From Amphiura filiformis (taxonomy: Eukaryota > Echinodermata > Ophiuroidea > Amphilepidida > Amphiuridae): DNA of 64,000 bases. The stretch is taken from contig NC_092646.1 in assembly GCF_039555335.1 (NCBI RefSeq), positions 23,042,893 to 23,106,892 of the forward strand. Direction: 5' to 3'. The position numbers and the translations under genes were made by a program. The first letter of the stretch is position 1. The number at the start of each line of letters is the position of its first letter. Shown in pieces: positions 1 through 12,070 of this stretch. A model generated the notes under the pieces. The model searched no databases. It saw only the letters and a list, made by a program, of their open reading frames with translations, and had not been told where the DNA came from.

Positions 1-11
1 GCCCAAGTGCC

Positions 12-240
12 ACCATATACTGATGTCTTCTACATCTGGCACTGAGTCATTGCATACCATCATGATTGTAAACATTACCTGGGTTACCAGTAGTGGAATC
101 ATAAGCTTAGCCTACCCCCCACCAACACACAAACCGTAAGCTTACCTGATCCAGGCGCCTATTTCATGAGTTCCGGCCAGTACCCTAGCACCATACTGCA
201 ATGTATTCTCTATCTGGCACTGACGAGTCATTGCATGCCA
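12..240. repeat. degenerate tandem duplication
   Basis: Two similar stretches lie about 180 bp apart (12-56 and 190-238). They share the phrase CTGGCACTGA(cga)GTCATTGCAT. Nothing coding is seen in 1-506. This is presumably intron or spacer of the plus-strand receptor gene whose last exons begin at 1771. Confidence 0.45.
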
Positions 241-506
241 TTGATGATGTAAGCTTACAAAATATTATGATTACATTGCATGGGCCTAAGTCACTCTACG
301 AAATGGAATCTTTAACTCAAACACACATTTTGGATCATAAACTCACCTTAGCACTGGTATATTAGTAGCAAATGTTGCAGTTCTCTTCAATTTTAGCCTT
401 TAATTACATAAATTCAGTCAATGCACTTCTTCGGTGAATCCAAACACGAATTAGGCACAGGGCTAACTTGCTCAATCAAAAGTTGAGACTCACACACACA
501 GCTCCA

Positions 507-985
507 TTCAGATCTCACACCACCAAATCAGAGTCCCATAGAGATATGTGCTAAATTTGTCTTAAGAAAATTTCATTTTTCTTCACAGGAGCGACTCAGT
601 TTTAAGCGACAGCTATGATGGTTGAAATCAGCCCTTGCCTGATCCCTCTGGCTGGGAAAAAATATAGGTTGACCGTCATTATTTTTTTTACGACTGGCCC
701 TCAAAGTCTCACGATGTCTGGGAATTTCCTATTTTTCAGGCAAAACCATGCCGGTGTTTCTGTAAAGAAAAGGCTGCTTAAAATCATTAAAAGTTATTCG
801 ATCTCTCCCATCTGTGGTACACTTGCAGGAATTAATATTACTAATCATGACCAATCCAAATTTGGCTAAAATTATGCAAATTTCTGCTCATTTTAATGCT
901 TAAATTCAGAATCAATGGGTTTTTCTGAGAAGTGAAATTCAAGGGCGCACAACCATATATACTATTTGGTGGTGTGAAATCTGAA
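507..985. mobile_element. MITE, copy 1 (TIR TTCAGATCTCACACC)
   Basis: The left end TTCAGATCTCACACCACC is matched in reverse complement by the right end GGTGGTGTGAAATCTGAA. The internal sequence recurs almost intact at 9779-10226. This defines a short non-autonomous DNA transposon family. The small ORFs inside are not conserved as protein between the copies. No target-site duplication is obvious. Confidence 0.75.
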
Positions 986-1214
986 GTATGTGCGAAAACA
1001 TGCAATTTTGACATGGGATCAAAATTGGGACTGTTGTGGCCTAAAATTGGGCCAGTGGAAGATGCACATGCAATGTTTGGTTAATTTTGTCCTGGTATTT
1101 TTGAGCCATTTTGCCCCCCCCCCACTAGGTGTGACCATTCCCCCCCAACAAAAATCCCAATTATGCCACTGCCCCACTTATAATTGTAGTGGAGAAATAT
1201 CACATATTATTTAA

Positions 1215-1650
1215 CAGTCCGATCCGACTGCCTGCCCAGGAAACATTGCCGGACCCACAATGCAATGCTCTATTTCAAATAAAGCATCCATTAATATACC
1301 GTTATTTCTTGGGTTAGAGTAAAGAAGTAGGTCAAATATATAATATTATCAATGGATGTAGGCCTACAATCAGTGGTATGTTTTCATCAATTCTAATTAG
1401 AATAAAGGTAATTTGCATATTTAAATGAAATATTAAGAAAACCATAAAATTGTTTTGTTATTTAAATCATTTCCACATGGTGATTTTTTTTTCGCCTGGT
1501 GAACATTTTTCAAATTATATGGAGCTTATGTGTGTAAAAGACAAATTTTCCCCGATCTTTTATAAAATCACCATGAACAATTTAGGGCATAGTCTGCAAC
1601 AAGCTGCCTGGCCCGGCAATGTTTCCTGGGCAGGCAGTCGGACCGGACTG
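1215..1650. mobile_element. TIR element just upstream of the TM exon
   Basis: Arms of about 38 bp (1215-1253 and 1613-1650) are inverted copies that begin CAGTCCGATCCGACTGCC and end GGCAGTCGGACCGGACTG. The AT-rich centre has no ORF. It ends 120 bp before the acceptor of the 1771 exon, so it lies in the preceding intron. Confidence 0.7.
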
Positions 1651-1770
1651 ATTTAGGCACTTGTAACCTTGTGACATACTCCTGATTTTATTATTTTACG
1701 TAATACCAAAAACACAGGGTAGGTATAATACTAATGCATCCATTTTCTTTCTGATTCCTTTGATTTGCAG

Positions 1771-2079
1771 AACAAGTCAACTGCTCTTTGGCATGTCCAT
1801 GTAATTTTACCGAGGCACAGTATTCTACAGATACCTTGATTACCAACACATCGGCTACAGATAAAGATCATAGCAACTGCAATGATACAAATACTTACGG
1901 AATTTTGAATGCACAAAAGTCCGGGCATGATTATTGGCATATCATAGTGATAACTCTTTTAGTCATTGCTATTTTTGTCTGTATTCCGATTTCTTTGGTA
2001 TATGGTAGTAAACACCCAGAAAAAGTAGAATGGTTAGCAACTAAGATTGGGGTACATGGATGGATATACAGGAGCTTGG
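1771..2079 (+). CDS. TNFR-like receptor A, stalk + transmembrane exon
   Basis: Acceptor TTGATTTGCAG precedes 1771 and donor G|GTAAGTG follows 2079. The exon is open in one frame (phase 1 in, phase 1 out). It encodes a Ser/Thr/Asn-rich extracellular stretch with a few cysteines (CSLACPCNFTE), several N-X-S/T sites, a hydrophobic helix (WHIIVITLLVIAIFVCIPIS) and a membrane-proximal SKHPEKVEW segment. Its layout (stalk, one TM helix, phase-1 borders) matches the TM exon of the minus-strand TNFR-like gene at 17374. The family assignment rests on that parallel, because the cysteine-rich exons would lie left of the window. It could be another type I receptor. Confidence 0.7.
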
Positions 2080-2129
2080 GTAAGTGATTAGCAACTACAT
2101 TTTATACAATATTGGCAATGTGTATGTAA

Positions 2130-2545
2130 GTCCAGGGGCGTGGGTACTCGACTTTGGAAGTGACGGGGATGTGCAGACAGCAGTTCAAAACTAGGGGTCT
2201 TTCACCAACAGGAGGGGGTCTTTTGGTGAGAAGGCCCCCAAAAAGGGGTCTTTTTGTGAGACTGGGAAAAATCGTACCAAAATAGGGGTCTCTCAGTGAG
2301 ACTGGGAAAAATATTTGGTCAAAATATATAAGTTGATACAAAATTTTCAAGAAGTCATCAAAATGTTTAAAATTTTGAAGAATTGAAGAAAAATAATGAA
2401 AAAAGTGGGACATTCAGAGAGAAATAATTAGAAATGTATCCAAATTTCTTTCAGTGACAGGGAATTCAGTAAAACAAAAAGGGGGTCATTGGGTGAGAGG
2501 GAGTTGAAAAATGGGGTCAATGCCGGATGATCCAGGGCCTGGCAT
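2130..2545. repeat. G-rich interspersed repeat in intron
   Basis: It begins GGGGCGTGGGTACTCGAC and carries repeated 'aggggtctttc...gtgag' phrases. It resembles the GGGGGTACTCAAGTTTGG elements at 16108 and 34003 and the 'tctcacccaaagacccc' array at 63476. It is most likely a degenerate MITE. Nothing coding is seen here; the rest of the intron up to 3405 is unremarkable AT-rich sequence. Confidence 0.5.
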
Positions 2546-3405
2546 AATTGTATGTAGGTATATTGATGCAGGGGCTTACATGATCAAACCTCAATCATAC
2601 CAATGAAGAAGGCTTGGCTACACCCACTATGATGAAGGTATGCGATGTTGAATATGAAATAACTTTGCTATGTCGAATCTTGACCCTACCCATAACCCTA
2701 CCTAACCCTTGCCCTAAGCTTAGCCAACTGGCTTGTCCAACAAGGCACTCAGTGTGATCCTTTTAAAAGCATAAAAATAATATTTGATTCTTTTAAGGAA
2801 GTCAGGGATAAGCCTAAAACATTCTATATGCAAAAATAAAACACCTGCTTTTTTAATGCTTTTTAGAAATTCTGATTCAGCCTATCGCTGATAATGCCTT
2901 CAAAGAATATGTGGTACAGTAGGGCTTCATAAAAAAAAATTGACCTCTTTATAGCTACATGTGTGAGAGCCTTAGTCCTATTTGTTTGGTCGTAGTGATG
3001 GCACAAGATTTTTTGGGGGGTAGGGGCATGGGGGAAAGTGATTTTTAGGGGATCAACAAATTTTGCCTTAAATTAATTGCAAAAAGTGGACATTTTCATA
3101 ATTGGGGGTTTTCACTGGGCATGGGGGCATATGTTCTGACGGGGAACGAATTCCCCCCATGATCCACATGACGCGGCACTATTTGGTGGAGGTAGGGTGA
3201 AGGTGGGAGAGGGTTACAGCAATAGAAATGCTGATTATAATGACTCAAATTCAGCACTACAAATGTGTCACAAAAAGTGAACCAATTTATCACTTAGACA
3301 GTAAAACTTTTTCTTATTTCGGGCACAGCACATTTTACATTATAAGCATGTAGGTTGAAGTTCTGAATGTACCATGATGTAAAATTGTTGTCAATGTTCT
3401 TTCAG

Positions 3406-3606
3406 GTGCAGATTTAGACCAATGTTCTGAACAAGGACTTCCACAATCTGGAGAATCATCAGGAAGTCTAGCAGATGTAACAACTGATGGGGATGAAACT
3501 CAGAGGTTAACTTTGGATTCTGTTGAGGAGTCAAGCACAAGTGCAATAGATCACTCAGTTGAAAATCCTACTGGTCATCGCCTCTTCAATGAAGAAAGTG
3601 CAAAGG
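3406..3606 (+). CDS. TNFR-like receptor A, acidic cytoplasmic-tail exon
   Basis: Acceptor TTCTTTCAG precedes 3406 and donor G|GTAATT follows 3606, phase 1 in and out, joining in frame to the 2079 donor. It encodes 67 residues rich in Ser, Glu, Asp and Thr, including ESSGSLADVTTDGDE and LDSVEESSTS. No death domain, TIR domain or TRAF-type PxQxS/T motif is evident. The acidic Ser-rich composition would suit a phosphorylated cytoplasmic tail. The short AT-rich microsatellite just after it (3640-3690, 'taatataata') is not coding. Confidence 0.65.
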
Positions 3607-3949
3607 GTAATTATGATCAATATATCTATCTGTATATAATATAATATAACAGAATATAATGTAATATAATATAATATAATATAGGTCTTCTCAATCATTT
3701 CATTGATGTGTCCCAAAAAGTGAACCAATTTACCACTCTTTGACAGTCTGCATATAATACATGTATAATATTATTATGAGTTTGGCAGACAGTCGAATAT
3801 CAATTTCTCTCTTTGTTAAATTCACGTTACGCATTAATTCTCTTGACTTAACTTCTTAAATGCTGAATGCCAAATTAGGTTCTAACTGGGTCTCTACTTT
3901 ATCTTAGTGAACAAAATTAACCTCTTAAACTTAAATCCCAATAGAATGT

Positions 3950-4615
3950 CGCAGGTTCATGAAATTTGGTGGGAACCACCACCAAAGCAAGAAAAAAAAT
4001 GTCAAAGTCATAGGCGTAGATCCCAATGGATAAATCCCCCCAATATTTTGCCAGGGGGATGGTCCATACAATCATCCCCCAATGTTGATGCCTGTATGTG
4101 GGTTTCTGACCAAATTAACCTCATATTTGGCCATTTTTGCCCTAAAAGTGCCAATTTTTTCACGCTTCGTGCTAATATATTCCTCTTTTGCATTATATTT
4201 CATCATTTTAGCTTCAATATGGCAAAATTTTTCGCACGCTTTGCGCGCATTTCTCCCATAAACTTTTTCGTTCGCAAAAAGGTGCTGAATTCACTATACT
4301 TTAAGATATTTTTTCCAACCCCATCCTCCCAATGTGAAAAAGAAATCTACGCCACTGGTCATTTTGGGGTCAAATTGCAGTAGTGTTGCAGGTTTATGAA
4401 ATTTGGTGGGAACCACCATCAAAGCAAGAAAAAAAATGTCAAGGTCAAATTGCAGTAGATTGTTGCAGGTTCATGTAATTTGCCGGGAACGATCATTGAA
4501 GTGAGACAAAAATGTTAAGGTTATTTAAGGGTCAATAGTGGTCAAATTGCCACATATTGTTGCAGGTTCATGAACTTTGGTAGGTACAATTAGCCCGACC
4601 GACCACTGGAGCGAG
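3950..4615. repeat. tandem repeat interrupted by a short element
   Basis: Units that start TTGCAGGTTCATGAAATTTGG recur near 3950, 4385, 4455 and 4560. The run is interrupted at about 4013-4354 by a repeat bounded by GGCGTAGATC and AAATCTACGCC. The same inserted repeat occurs at 18830-19145 and in part near 6130-6320. The ORF readings across it are incidental. Confidence 0.6.
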
Positions 4616-4638
4616 ACAATTTAAACTGACTAAAATCT

Positions 4639-4699
4639 TCCGACAACCACCCAAATCAAGACTTCTAATTTAGAAGTCTTGATTTGGGTGGTTGTCGGA
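4639..4699. repeat. perfect 30-bp-arm hairpin
   Basis: The arm TCCGACAACCACCCAAATCA... (4639-4668) is followed after one base by its exact reverse complement (4670-4699). It has no mismatches, so it is either recent or maintained. Flanks do not show a coding gene. It could be the joined TIRs of a MITE that lost its centre. Confidence 0.9.
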
Positions 4700-4929
4700 T
4701 TATGTTTGTACAAACCACGAAAGACGGGCAACTGCCTAGTTTATATAATATTTAGTGAAAATGATGTCAATGAATGGCTTTAATTTGGCCTTTTCAAACT
4801 AAAATTGTACACAATAATAGTACCAAAATGGTCCACCAAATGGCTTCAATTAGGCCTATACATGTTTCATTTTTTTAAAAGGTTTCTCACTTCTCAGGGG
4901 GCACATCCTCCTCAGACACCCCCTACATT

Positions 4930-5130
4930 TACATTTTCTACATCCACCACTGACTGCCCCATTGCCATCACAGGCTACAAGGTGGTACATAATTTGTATC
5001 ACTGTAGTTCTTCCAGATTGTTCTACAAACAGTCAATCTTCCCCAAAACCGTAATCAACTGGAACAATCTCCCATACTCAATTATACAAATCCAAGACCC
5101 TGCCAGCTTCAAAACTGCTAGTGATGGAAC
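4930..5130 (+). pseudogene. LINE reverse-transcriptase C-terminal fragment
   Basis: The plus-strand reading contains FYKQSIFPKTVINWNNLPYS followed by DPASFKTA. This is the typical carboxy-terminal signature (FFPRTVxxWNxLP, then SFKxxL) of non-LTR retrotransposon ORF2 proteins. No RT core is left upstream, so this is a 5'-truncated relic. The downstream open frame to about 5370 carries no recognisable domain. Confidence 0.6.
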
Positions 5131-5534
5131 ATCTAAGACAAGACTAAACAACTCATGCGCACACCAATTCCTACACGCCTGGCTCCATAGGGAGTGTTGC
5201 GTAGTATCAGGCCGTTGCAACTCATATACCAGCGCAATGCAAAAAGGTGGCGACACCGTCGGCTTCCCCCGTGTATTACCCACCAGCGCCATTAATAAGT
5301 CACGGCCGCTGCCATTAATATTGAATATTGCTACAATTCATTTGTTTATGTTTCTTATATTCTTTCTTTTATAACTATGACCATTTATACATGTACTTTA
5401 AATATTACCTGTCATGACTGTATCCGTTTGTTTGGTAAATTTTCATGAAATATTGATAAATTGAAGAATTTGCAATTAAACCCTGGGCGTCGCCATTTTA
5501 GAAAAGTGAAGAAAAATGCTGCTGCCACCACGAC

Positions 5535-6600
5535 AGTACTAAAAGCCAGTGGCGGCGCCTATTAGGGAAGCAAGGGGGCAATTGCCCCCTATGATTTTCA
5601 AAAAGAGGTAAAAGGAAGGAAAAGAGAAAGAGAAGAAGGAGAGAGAAAGGGAGGGAGAGAAAGAGAGGAGGAGAAGAAGAAAAGGAGCCATTCCCCACCC
5701 TGGCCATGGTTAGAAGGAGGAAACTCCCCCTTCGGACATCTTGCCCCTTGTGGAATGCTGACCTACGCGGTTTTAAAGTTGTTGGTTTTTATATTTTGGG
5801 CACTGAAATTTCCCCTATAAAAGTCACATGGCCTCTCTTGCCTTCTCCCAACTACTTTCGCTCGCTAATGGGCAAATTTTGTCCATTTCTGACTGAAAAA
5901 GCATAAAAAAATGGGTTTTTTTCACTCGCTACGCTCGCAAAGTGGACCTTTTCGGCTTTTAGTGATCATAGGGGGCGACTACCTCCCGCCTACGCTCCTG
6001 ATTACGGCTTTCAATTTGAAATATTTCCAACCTCAAGACACCCCCCATTCATACAATTTTATCGTGCCAATTTATATTTAAAAAAACTGGCATATCATGC
6101 AACTGACTTAACATACACCGCGCTGCGACCAGAGGCGTACATCTGAAAAAGCATAAAAAGTAACCTCATATTTGGTCATTTTAGCCTAAAAGTGCCACAT
6201 TTTTTTTCAAGGCTTGCTGACTTTTATTTAACATTTCCACCATATTTCACTTCGTGCACATTTGTACCATGAACTTATTTTGTTGCCAAAGGGTGCTGGA
6301 TTTACTAATTAAGTAGGTCCATGCCTAAAACCAGCGGGCTAAAAGTCGGGCCCGTGAATGAAATCCATAAAAAATGCAGTTGGAAAATAAATAAATAACC
6401 CTAAAAAGGGTGAAAATGATGCATCAAATGGCTTCATTTGTGCTTTCATTTTGAAAATTTTCTAAATTCTGAGGGGGGCACATCCCCCCTGCGTCGCGCT
6501 GCATACAAAATTTCCACAATTTTTTGGCCCCCTATCAAAATACCCTGGCGCCGCCCCTGCTAAAAGCTACCTAAAAAAATATGCGTAGTGCTGTGGAGAC
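5535..6600. repeat. repeat-dense intronic block, GA-rich core
   Basis: A purine-rich GGAGAGAGAAAGGGAGGG stretch (about 5600-5690) follows 'ggcggcgcctattaggg'. After it come fragments of the 'tcatatttggtcattttagcctaaaagtgcca' and 'gaggggggcacatccccc' repeats, which also occur near 4120, 18930 and 36540. It is made of interspersed-repeat fragments with no supported gene. Confidence 0.5.
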
Positions 6601-6819
6601 TTACGTTAACATGACGTCACGAATATGCTAATTAAAGAAAAATGCTGCTGCCATCTACGTCCACATGTTGCAAGCGTGACGATCGCTGACCTCACATCGA
6701 TGATCGGAGTTGCAATTCCATCGCACTTCGTGCTTTATTACTTCCATGGTAGTATCAACTACAGATACAAAATGCATTGTTATGTTATGCATTGTTTATA
6801 CATTTGATCTGTTTTACAG

Positions 6820-6881
6820 GAGGTCGAAGAGGCATGGCACAAAAGAAGTATGCAACAAAAAGGAGCAGCAGCAAGACTTAA
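6820..6881 (+). CDS. TNFR-like receptor A, last coding exon
   Basis: Acceptor CTGTTTTACAG precedes 6820. Joined in phase 1 to the 3606 donor, it reads GRRGMAQKKYATKRSSSKT and stops at TAA 6879-6881. The receptor therefore ends in a short basic Lys/Arg/Ser tail. Together the cytoplasmic part is roughly 110-115 residues without a recognisable death domain. The ORF at 6710-6898 in another frame is a shadow. Confidence 0.6.
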
Positions 6882-8270
6882 CACTGAGGCTTGTGTGACC
6901 AGTATTCAACTAATATACCAAACCAAAACAGATGGAACCAAAAAATGTATATATGTATTTTTGCAAAAAAATTATCTATAGCTCAACAAAATGTTGCATT
7001 AGGTTTAAGCCAATGAAAAATTGTTTGATTGTCCACATCATTGGGTTAGTGAGAGGCAGGATTTTTAGTTAAAACTGCATATTGAACTTTCCATTATGCA
7101 TTGTAACCTAATAAGATTTGAATAAGGATCTAGTTTAACATCACTTCATAATCATATTTTAAACCAAACACAAACCCTGGGCTGTCACTCCTATAGACCC
7201 TATCGAATACTACGTCACTCACTTGTCCTCATTTAAATAAAATTCTGTCCACCATAAGGTACCACAGGGCAATTCGCACGATAATACAATAAAACATGTG
7301 ATAGGTATGAATGGTTTTGGAATCAAACTAGACACCTATCCCTCTGTCACTTAAAACTTAGAACCAATGTGGCTGCCATTTCAATTGTTATACCGTTCCG
7401 CTTAAGTTTATTCGATACGGTCTATACAGAGGAGCAAAATGTTCTTCCAAGCATCTTAATGTTGCACCCTAATGCTTAAATGGCATATTCTGTTGCAGAA
7501 AATTTGGCTTAAGATTCTGTAAATCATACCTGTTAATGGTATCAAAAACCTAAATAGGAAAGGTACATTGCAAAAATGTTGAAGGTTGATCACAAAAAGG
7601 GAAACGATGCCCCATGGTAAAAATCCTTCCCTTTCTTTGATGTTTTCTCGGATGTGGATGCATATATGGACATAATGAAAGTGACCCCAGGGGTGTGAAA
7701 TAACTGTTTTAAAATCAAAATTTAAAATGTAAACATTCTAAAAAAAGAAAAATCTGTTAATATTATTGAATATTCAATGTTAATTTTATGTTGTTGTAAA
7801 TAGGCCTATTTGTATTCATGCATGAGTGACAATCAAGAGGCTGTGTAATAATTATGTGTAGCCCCAGCCAGGGGTGTCAATCCAGTTGGGGACGGGGACA
7901 TGCCCCTTCCCACTTTTCAGCAAAAGTCCCTTTTTGTTCTGTTCAGTCACCTTTTGGAAATTCAGGCCAAATCCCCCCCCCCCCCATTTTCAAGCCTGAA
8001 TAACGCCACTGCCCCCCGGGGGTGAATTGTCAGTATTTTGTGCCAAAAATTATTTGCACATGTTAATATTTTGCGAAGCCAATATTCAAACCATAATGTC
8101 ATCCATAGTGACCAGGGAATTTTGTTTGTTGCTTTTGTATAAACTAATTTGGTGCAATACTAAAAAGAAGCCCCAAAATGATTTGCCAAAAATTTGTATG
8201 CCCACTGTTAAATTAACCGTGGAAGGTACATTGCTTTGAACATGTAAATAAAATATATAATAATTTTGTA
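6882..8270 (+). other. probable 3' UTR of receptor A
   Basis: There is no coding potential after the stop. An AATAAA at 8247-8252 is a plausible polyadenylation signal. Part of this stretch (about 7860-8020) is repeat-like C-rich sequence. Confidence 0.4.
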
Positions 8271-8370
8271 CTCAGACGTGTAAGAATGTGATAAAAAAAA
8301 CTAAATTCTCATAAATATGCATGTCCATGTTCAAGTAAATGAAATATAATTTCTGATAGCTATATAGGTA

Positions 8371-8491
8371 GATGTCTCATTTAAGACAAACTATCACAAT
8401 ATGTTATTTAGGGTTAGGGGTTACGGTTATTAGGGGTTAGGATTAGTAACTCCTGACCCTAATTAACATATTGTGATAGTTTGTCTTAAAA
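8371..8491. repeat. inverted repeat with TTAGGG-like loop
   Basis: TTTAAGACAAACTATCACAA is repeated in reverse complement at the other end (TTGTGATAGTTTGTCTTAAA). The loop contains several TTAGGG-like units ('atttagggttaggggttacgg'). It is a foldback element, and the telomere-like loop is too short to call an interstitial telomere. The remainder up to 9778 shows no gene. Confidence 0.7.
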
Positions 8492-9778
8492 GGGCATTTC
8501 GTGATCCACAGCCTCATCCCCCCACTTTTCTCAAAAAAAGTTGAGATTTTTACATCACTGGAAACCTCTGGCTACATAATGTTTATGTACAAAATATTTC
8601 TTGCAGATTCATTCGTTCAGCAAAAATATCGTGAAATTTGAATTTAGTTCTGGTGCACCAGAACGAAATTACAACGCATTGTCTATGGAGCAGTGTAATA
8701 CACATAATCATCATGCATAACTTCATGACATAAAATCGGAATCAACTGAAATTTTGGGAATAGGTTTTTTCGTGGATATCTAATGAAAAATGACATAAAT
8801 AGATGATGCTAGGATCACGAAATACTCCTTTAAATGAGACATTTACCCCTGTGACGTTTCATCAAGCATACTTTTTTGCAAGCATCAGAGCGGTGCCACT
8901 CCCAAGTTGACTTGAAACCAGCACTAATCCTAATTTGAGAGTGGTACCCTTATGCAATTATGTCAATGTTGGTGTTAAACATGTATAGCTAATTTTGCAA
9001 GAAGTGCATTAAAGATCATGTAAATTCCTATGAAAAAGATTTGAATCTTGCATTCTTCTTGTACTCTTTCTCAGACTTTTTCTTCCCTTGTACTCTTTGC
9101 TTACCCTGTAAGCGAGGGCTTGTAATCTTATATGCTGTTGCTGTTCTATAGTCTTATATCTACATCCAGTCACTGGCACTAGCTTTAAAGTTCAGCGTGT
9201 GCTGTGTTGGCTTAGCATGGTTTCTTGCGTGTACATATGCGGCATGTTGATTGCGCGCATAAAAGTATGTACACGCACCAAGTTAACGCTAAGCTAAAGC
9301 AGAACATGATGAACTTCAAAGCTAGTGCCGGAGACTGGAGGTAAATATTATAGACTAGGCCTATAGACCACTTGACATGTGACACCATTGCCCGACAGCA
9401 TGTGCACAAATTAATTATCATGATTATGGCAATTTCCAATTCTTTTTGCCCCTGCAGTGTGCACTGTGCATATGCATCGTAGTTTGCTCTGGACACATGC
9501 ATTTCACCCACCACTTTTCATATAGTACAAAAAAGCCATTGAACAGTGAGCGGTTCGTTCAAGCATATCGATAGACCAGTCACTCGCCTTTGGTGATAAA
9601 CAATGGTGTCAAGTGGTCTATACAGCTGCAGCCTAAATGCTTTATCTATTGGTCGTTATATAACAGGTACATGTAAGGGACAAACTAATGAAGCCCTACA
9701 TGCATAAACGTAACTACACTAGCTTCCAGAGAAGGACCGGCTGCCTCTCTTGCTGTGTGCAATGCGTACGCCCTGATA

Positions 9779-10226
9779 AGATCTCACACCACCAAATCAG
9801 TCCCATAGAGATATGTGCTAAATTTGCCTTAAGGAAACGTCATTTTTTCTTCACAGGAGCGACTCAGTTTTAAGCGACAGCTATGATGGTTGAAATCAGC
9901 CAGGAAAAAATATAGGTTGACCGTCATTATTTTTTACGACTGGCCCTCGAAGTCTACGATGTCTGGGAATTGCCTATTTTACAGGCAAAACCATGCCAGT
10001 GTTTCTGTAAAGAAAAGGCTGCTTAAAATCATTGAAAGTTATTTGATCTCGCCCATCTGTGGTACACTTGCAGGAAATAATATTACTAATCATGACCAAT
10101 CCAAATTTGGCTAAAATTATGCAAATTTCTGCTCATTTTAATGCTTAAATTGAGAATCCATGGGTTTTTCTAAGAAGTGAAATTAAGGGCGCACAACGAT
10201 ATAATTCTATTTGGTGGTGTTAAATC
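9779..10226. mobile_element. MITE, copy 2 of the 507 family
   Basis: It begins AGATCTCACACCACCAAATC and ends GGTGGTGTTAAATC. The interior matches 507-985 apart from small indels. It lies in the spacer between receptor A and the minus-strand receptor gene. Confidence 0.75.
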
Positions 10227-10705
10227 ATAATGAGCGACTCAGTCAGGACTACCCCCTTTTATGATCTCTAAATACGGCTTTGATAATCGGTCAATCAGAT
10301 TATTAGTCGTTATAATTGCAAGGCAATTGAGTTAGCCAATTGGGACCCACGTCCCTTTTTACACATACCACAGATAAGAACCCTGTTACAAGTATTCTTC
10401 TCTGAAAGCTTGTGTAGTTTAATCTGATAGCTAACCCCCCCCCCTCTTCATTTGTAACGAAACTGAAATTGGGTCAAAATAACTGCACTGATGTTTTTAA
10501 GAGCATTGGAAAAATATAACCCATGACATCTCTCATGAAACTACTTTCATTCATAGGACATCTTTGATCTTTTGGTGATGATCCCCAATTAATCAGCACA
10601 TCAAAACTTTTGTCTTACGCACTTGCCAAACAGTGGCGTAGACTGAATTTTTCTAGGGTGTGAAGGCAAATTTCAAGGGGGAGGACCAAAATTTCAAATC
10701 TATTA

Positions 10706-11387
10706 TATCCCAGCAAACACAAAACATTTTCGACATCATTCGCAAAAGGTTATAAAAAGTTGTCAGAAAACGTTTAAATGTCGGGTTATATAAAGGGTAT
10801 ATTAAGGGTATAAAACGTTTTCCTAACATTAAAAATCATTTTTTGATAATCTACTGCTCAGCAAACAAAAAAGGTTTTAGAGAAAACGTTTAAATGTTGG
10901 GTTATATAAAGGGTATAAAACGTTTTAATAACATTCCAAAAACATTTTTGAAAACTTGATACTAAACATTCTAAACAGAATGTTATTTTGGGGTTGAAAA
11001 AATATTTTGCGAAAAATGTTTGCCCAAAATATTTGCAATAACGTTTTAAAAACGTTTTCATGACCTTTATATAACCCGACATTTAAATGTTATTAAAACG
11101 TTTTGAAAAAAACATTTGAAGAACATTTCTGTGTTTGCTGAGTGCAAATATTTTAACATGTTATGTAAGTGTTGACAAAATATTTTGCAAAAAATGTTTC
11201 CAAAAATAGTTTACAATAACATTTTTGAAAACATTTTAAAAATATTGTTGTAGTGTGTTTTCATACAAAACGTTTTAAAACGTTTTCATGACCTTTATAT
11301 AACCAGACATTTTAAAACGTTCTTATGTAAACCAAAATATAACTTATTAAAAACGTTTTTAAAACGTTTTGGTGTTTGCTGGGATAC
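10706..11387. mobile_element. foldback MITE with AACGTTTTAAAACG motifs
   Basis: The ends are TATCCCAGCAAACAC and GTGTTTGCTGGGATA. The interior repeats 'aaaacgttt', 'gggttatataaaggg' and their complements many times. Related CAGCAAACA motifs occur inside at 10858 and 11140. The minus-strand ORF here is an artefact of the repeats. Confidence 0.8.
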
Positions 11388-11577
11388 CTGTCATCTAGAA
11401 TCCTGTCATCCGATTGGTTAAAAGTGGGGGCATTGTTTTACCTATGCCCTGTATTTGAGAGAATTTCATCAAAATGAACTATTGACCGGTCATGGAAATG
11501 AACTATTGACCATTGACCGGTCATATGCATCCCGATCACATTGCGCAATCGCAACATCCATTCGGTACATAAAACAA

Positions 11578-11686
11578 ATATTGACTGCTTTATATGCGGG
11601 ACATGGTTAAAATTATAGGCCCACGGTGATCACCTTGGGCCTATAATTTTAACCATGCCCCTCGATAGCATAGCAGTCAATATGTG
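11578..11686. repeat. inverted repeat
   Basis: 'gacatggttaaaattatagg' and its reverse complement flank a short centre (CCACGGTGATCACCTTGG). The outer sequence TTGACTGCT / AGCAGTCAA is also inverted. Confidence 0.8.
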
Positions 11687-11749
11687 TATATCACTATATT
11701 ATCATATAGTTCAGTATCCCAGGTGTAAGTTCCACCCTTGCCTATCACT

Positions 11750-12070
11750 CTATTGGTAAATTTTGTTTTACAAGTCCAATAATTTGCTCACGTTTTTAGA
11801 TGATTCATCTCCCGATCCGAAGACTTCATCAGTAATGTGATGAACCAGCAACACTCCTACTCTCATCTCCAGAGTGTACAGTTCTTTGCAGTAGCTGGTC
11901 GTAATATATGAATTAGAGAGTATGTCCCTTTGCCAACAACTACAAAGAACTGTGCACTCTGGAGATGAGAGTAGGACTAGGAGTGTTGCTGGTTCATCGC
12001 ATTACTGATGAAGATGAAACGTCCAAAAACGTAAATTATTGGACTTGTAAAACTAAATTTACCAATGATA
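11750..12070. mobile_element. foldback element
   Basis: Arms of over 100 bp are inverted around about 11900. Examples are 'ttggtaaattttgttttaca' against 'tgtaaaactaaatttaccaa', and 'ctcatctccagagtg' against 'cactctggagatgag'. No transposase is present. The following 12071-13140 is AT-rich with no supported feature. Confidence 0.75.

Noticed and set aside
3907-4383. 158-codon ORF
   Set aside because: It spans a tandem repeat and an inserted interspersed repeat found elsewhere in other frames. It has no domain.
4805-5374. 189-codon ORF as a host gene
   Set aside because: Only the middle matches a LINE C-terminus. The flanks are repeat sequence shared with 36540 and 38580.
8405-8450. Interstitial telomere (TTAGGG-like units)
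   Set aside because: There are only a few imperfect units inside a foldback loop. The similar run at 48865-48895 is equally short.
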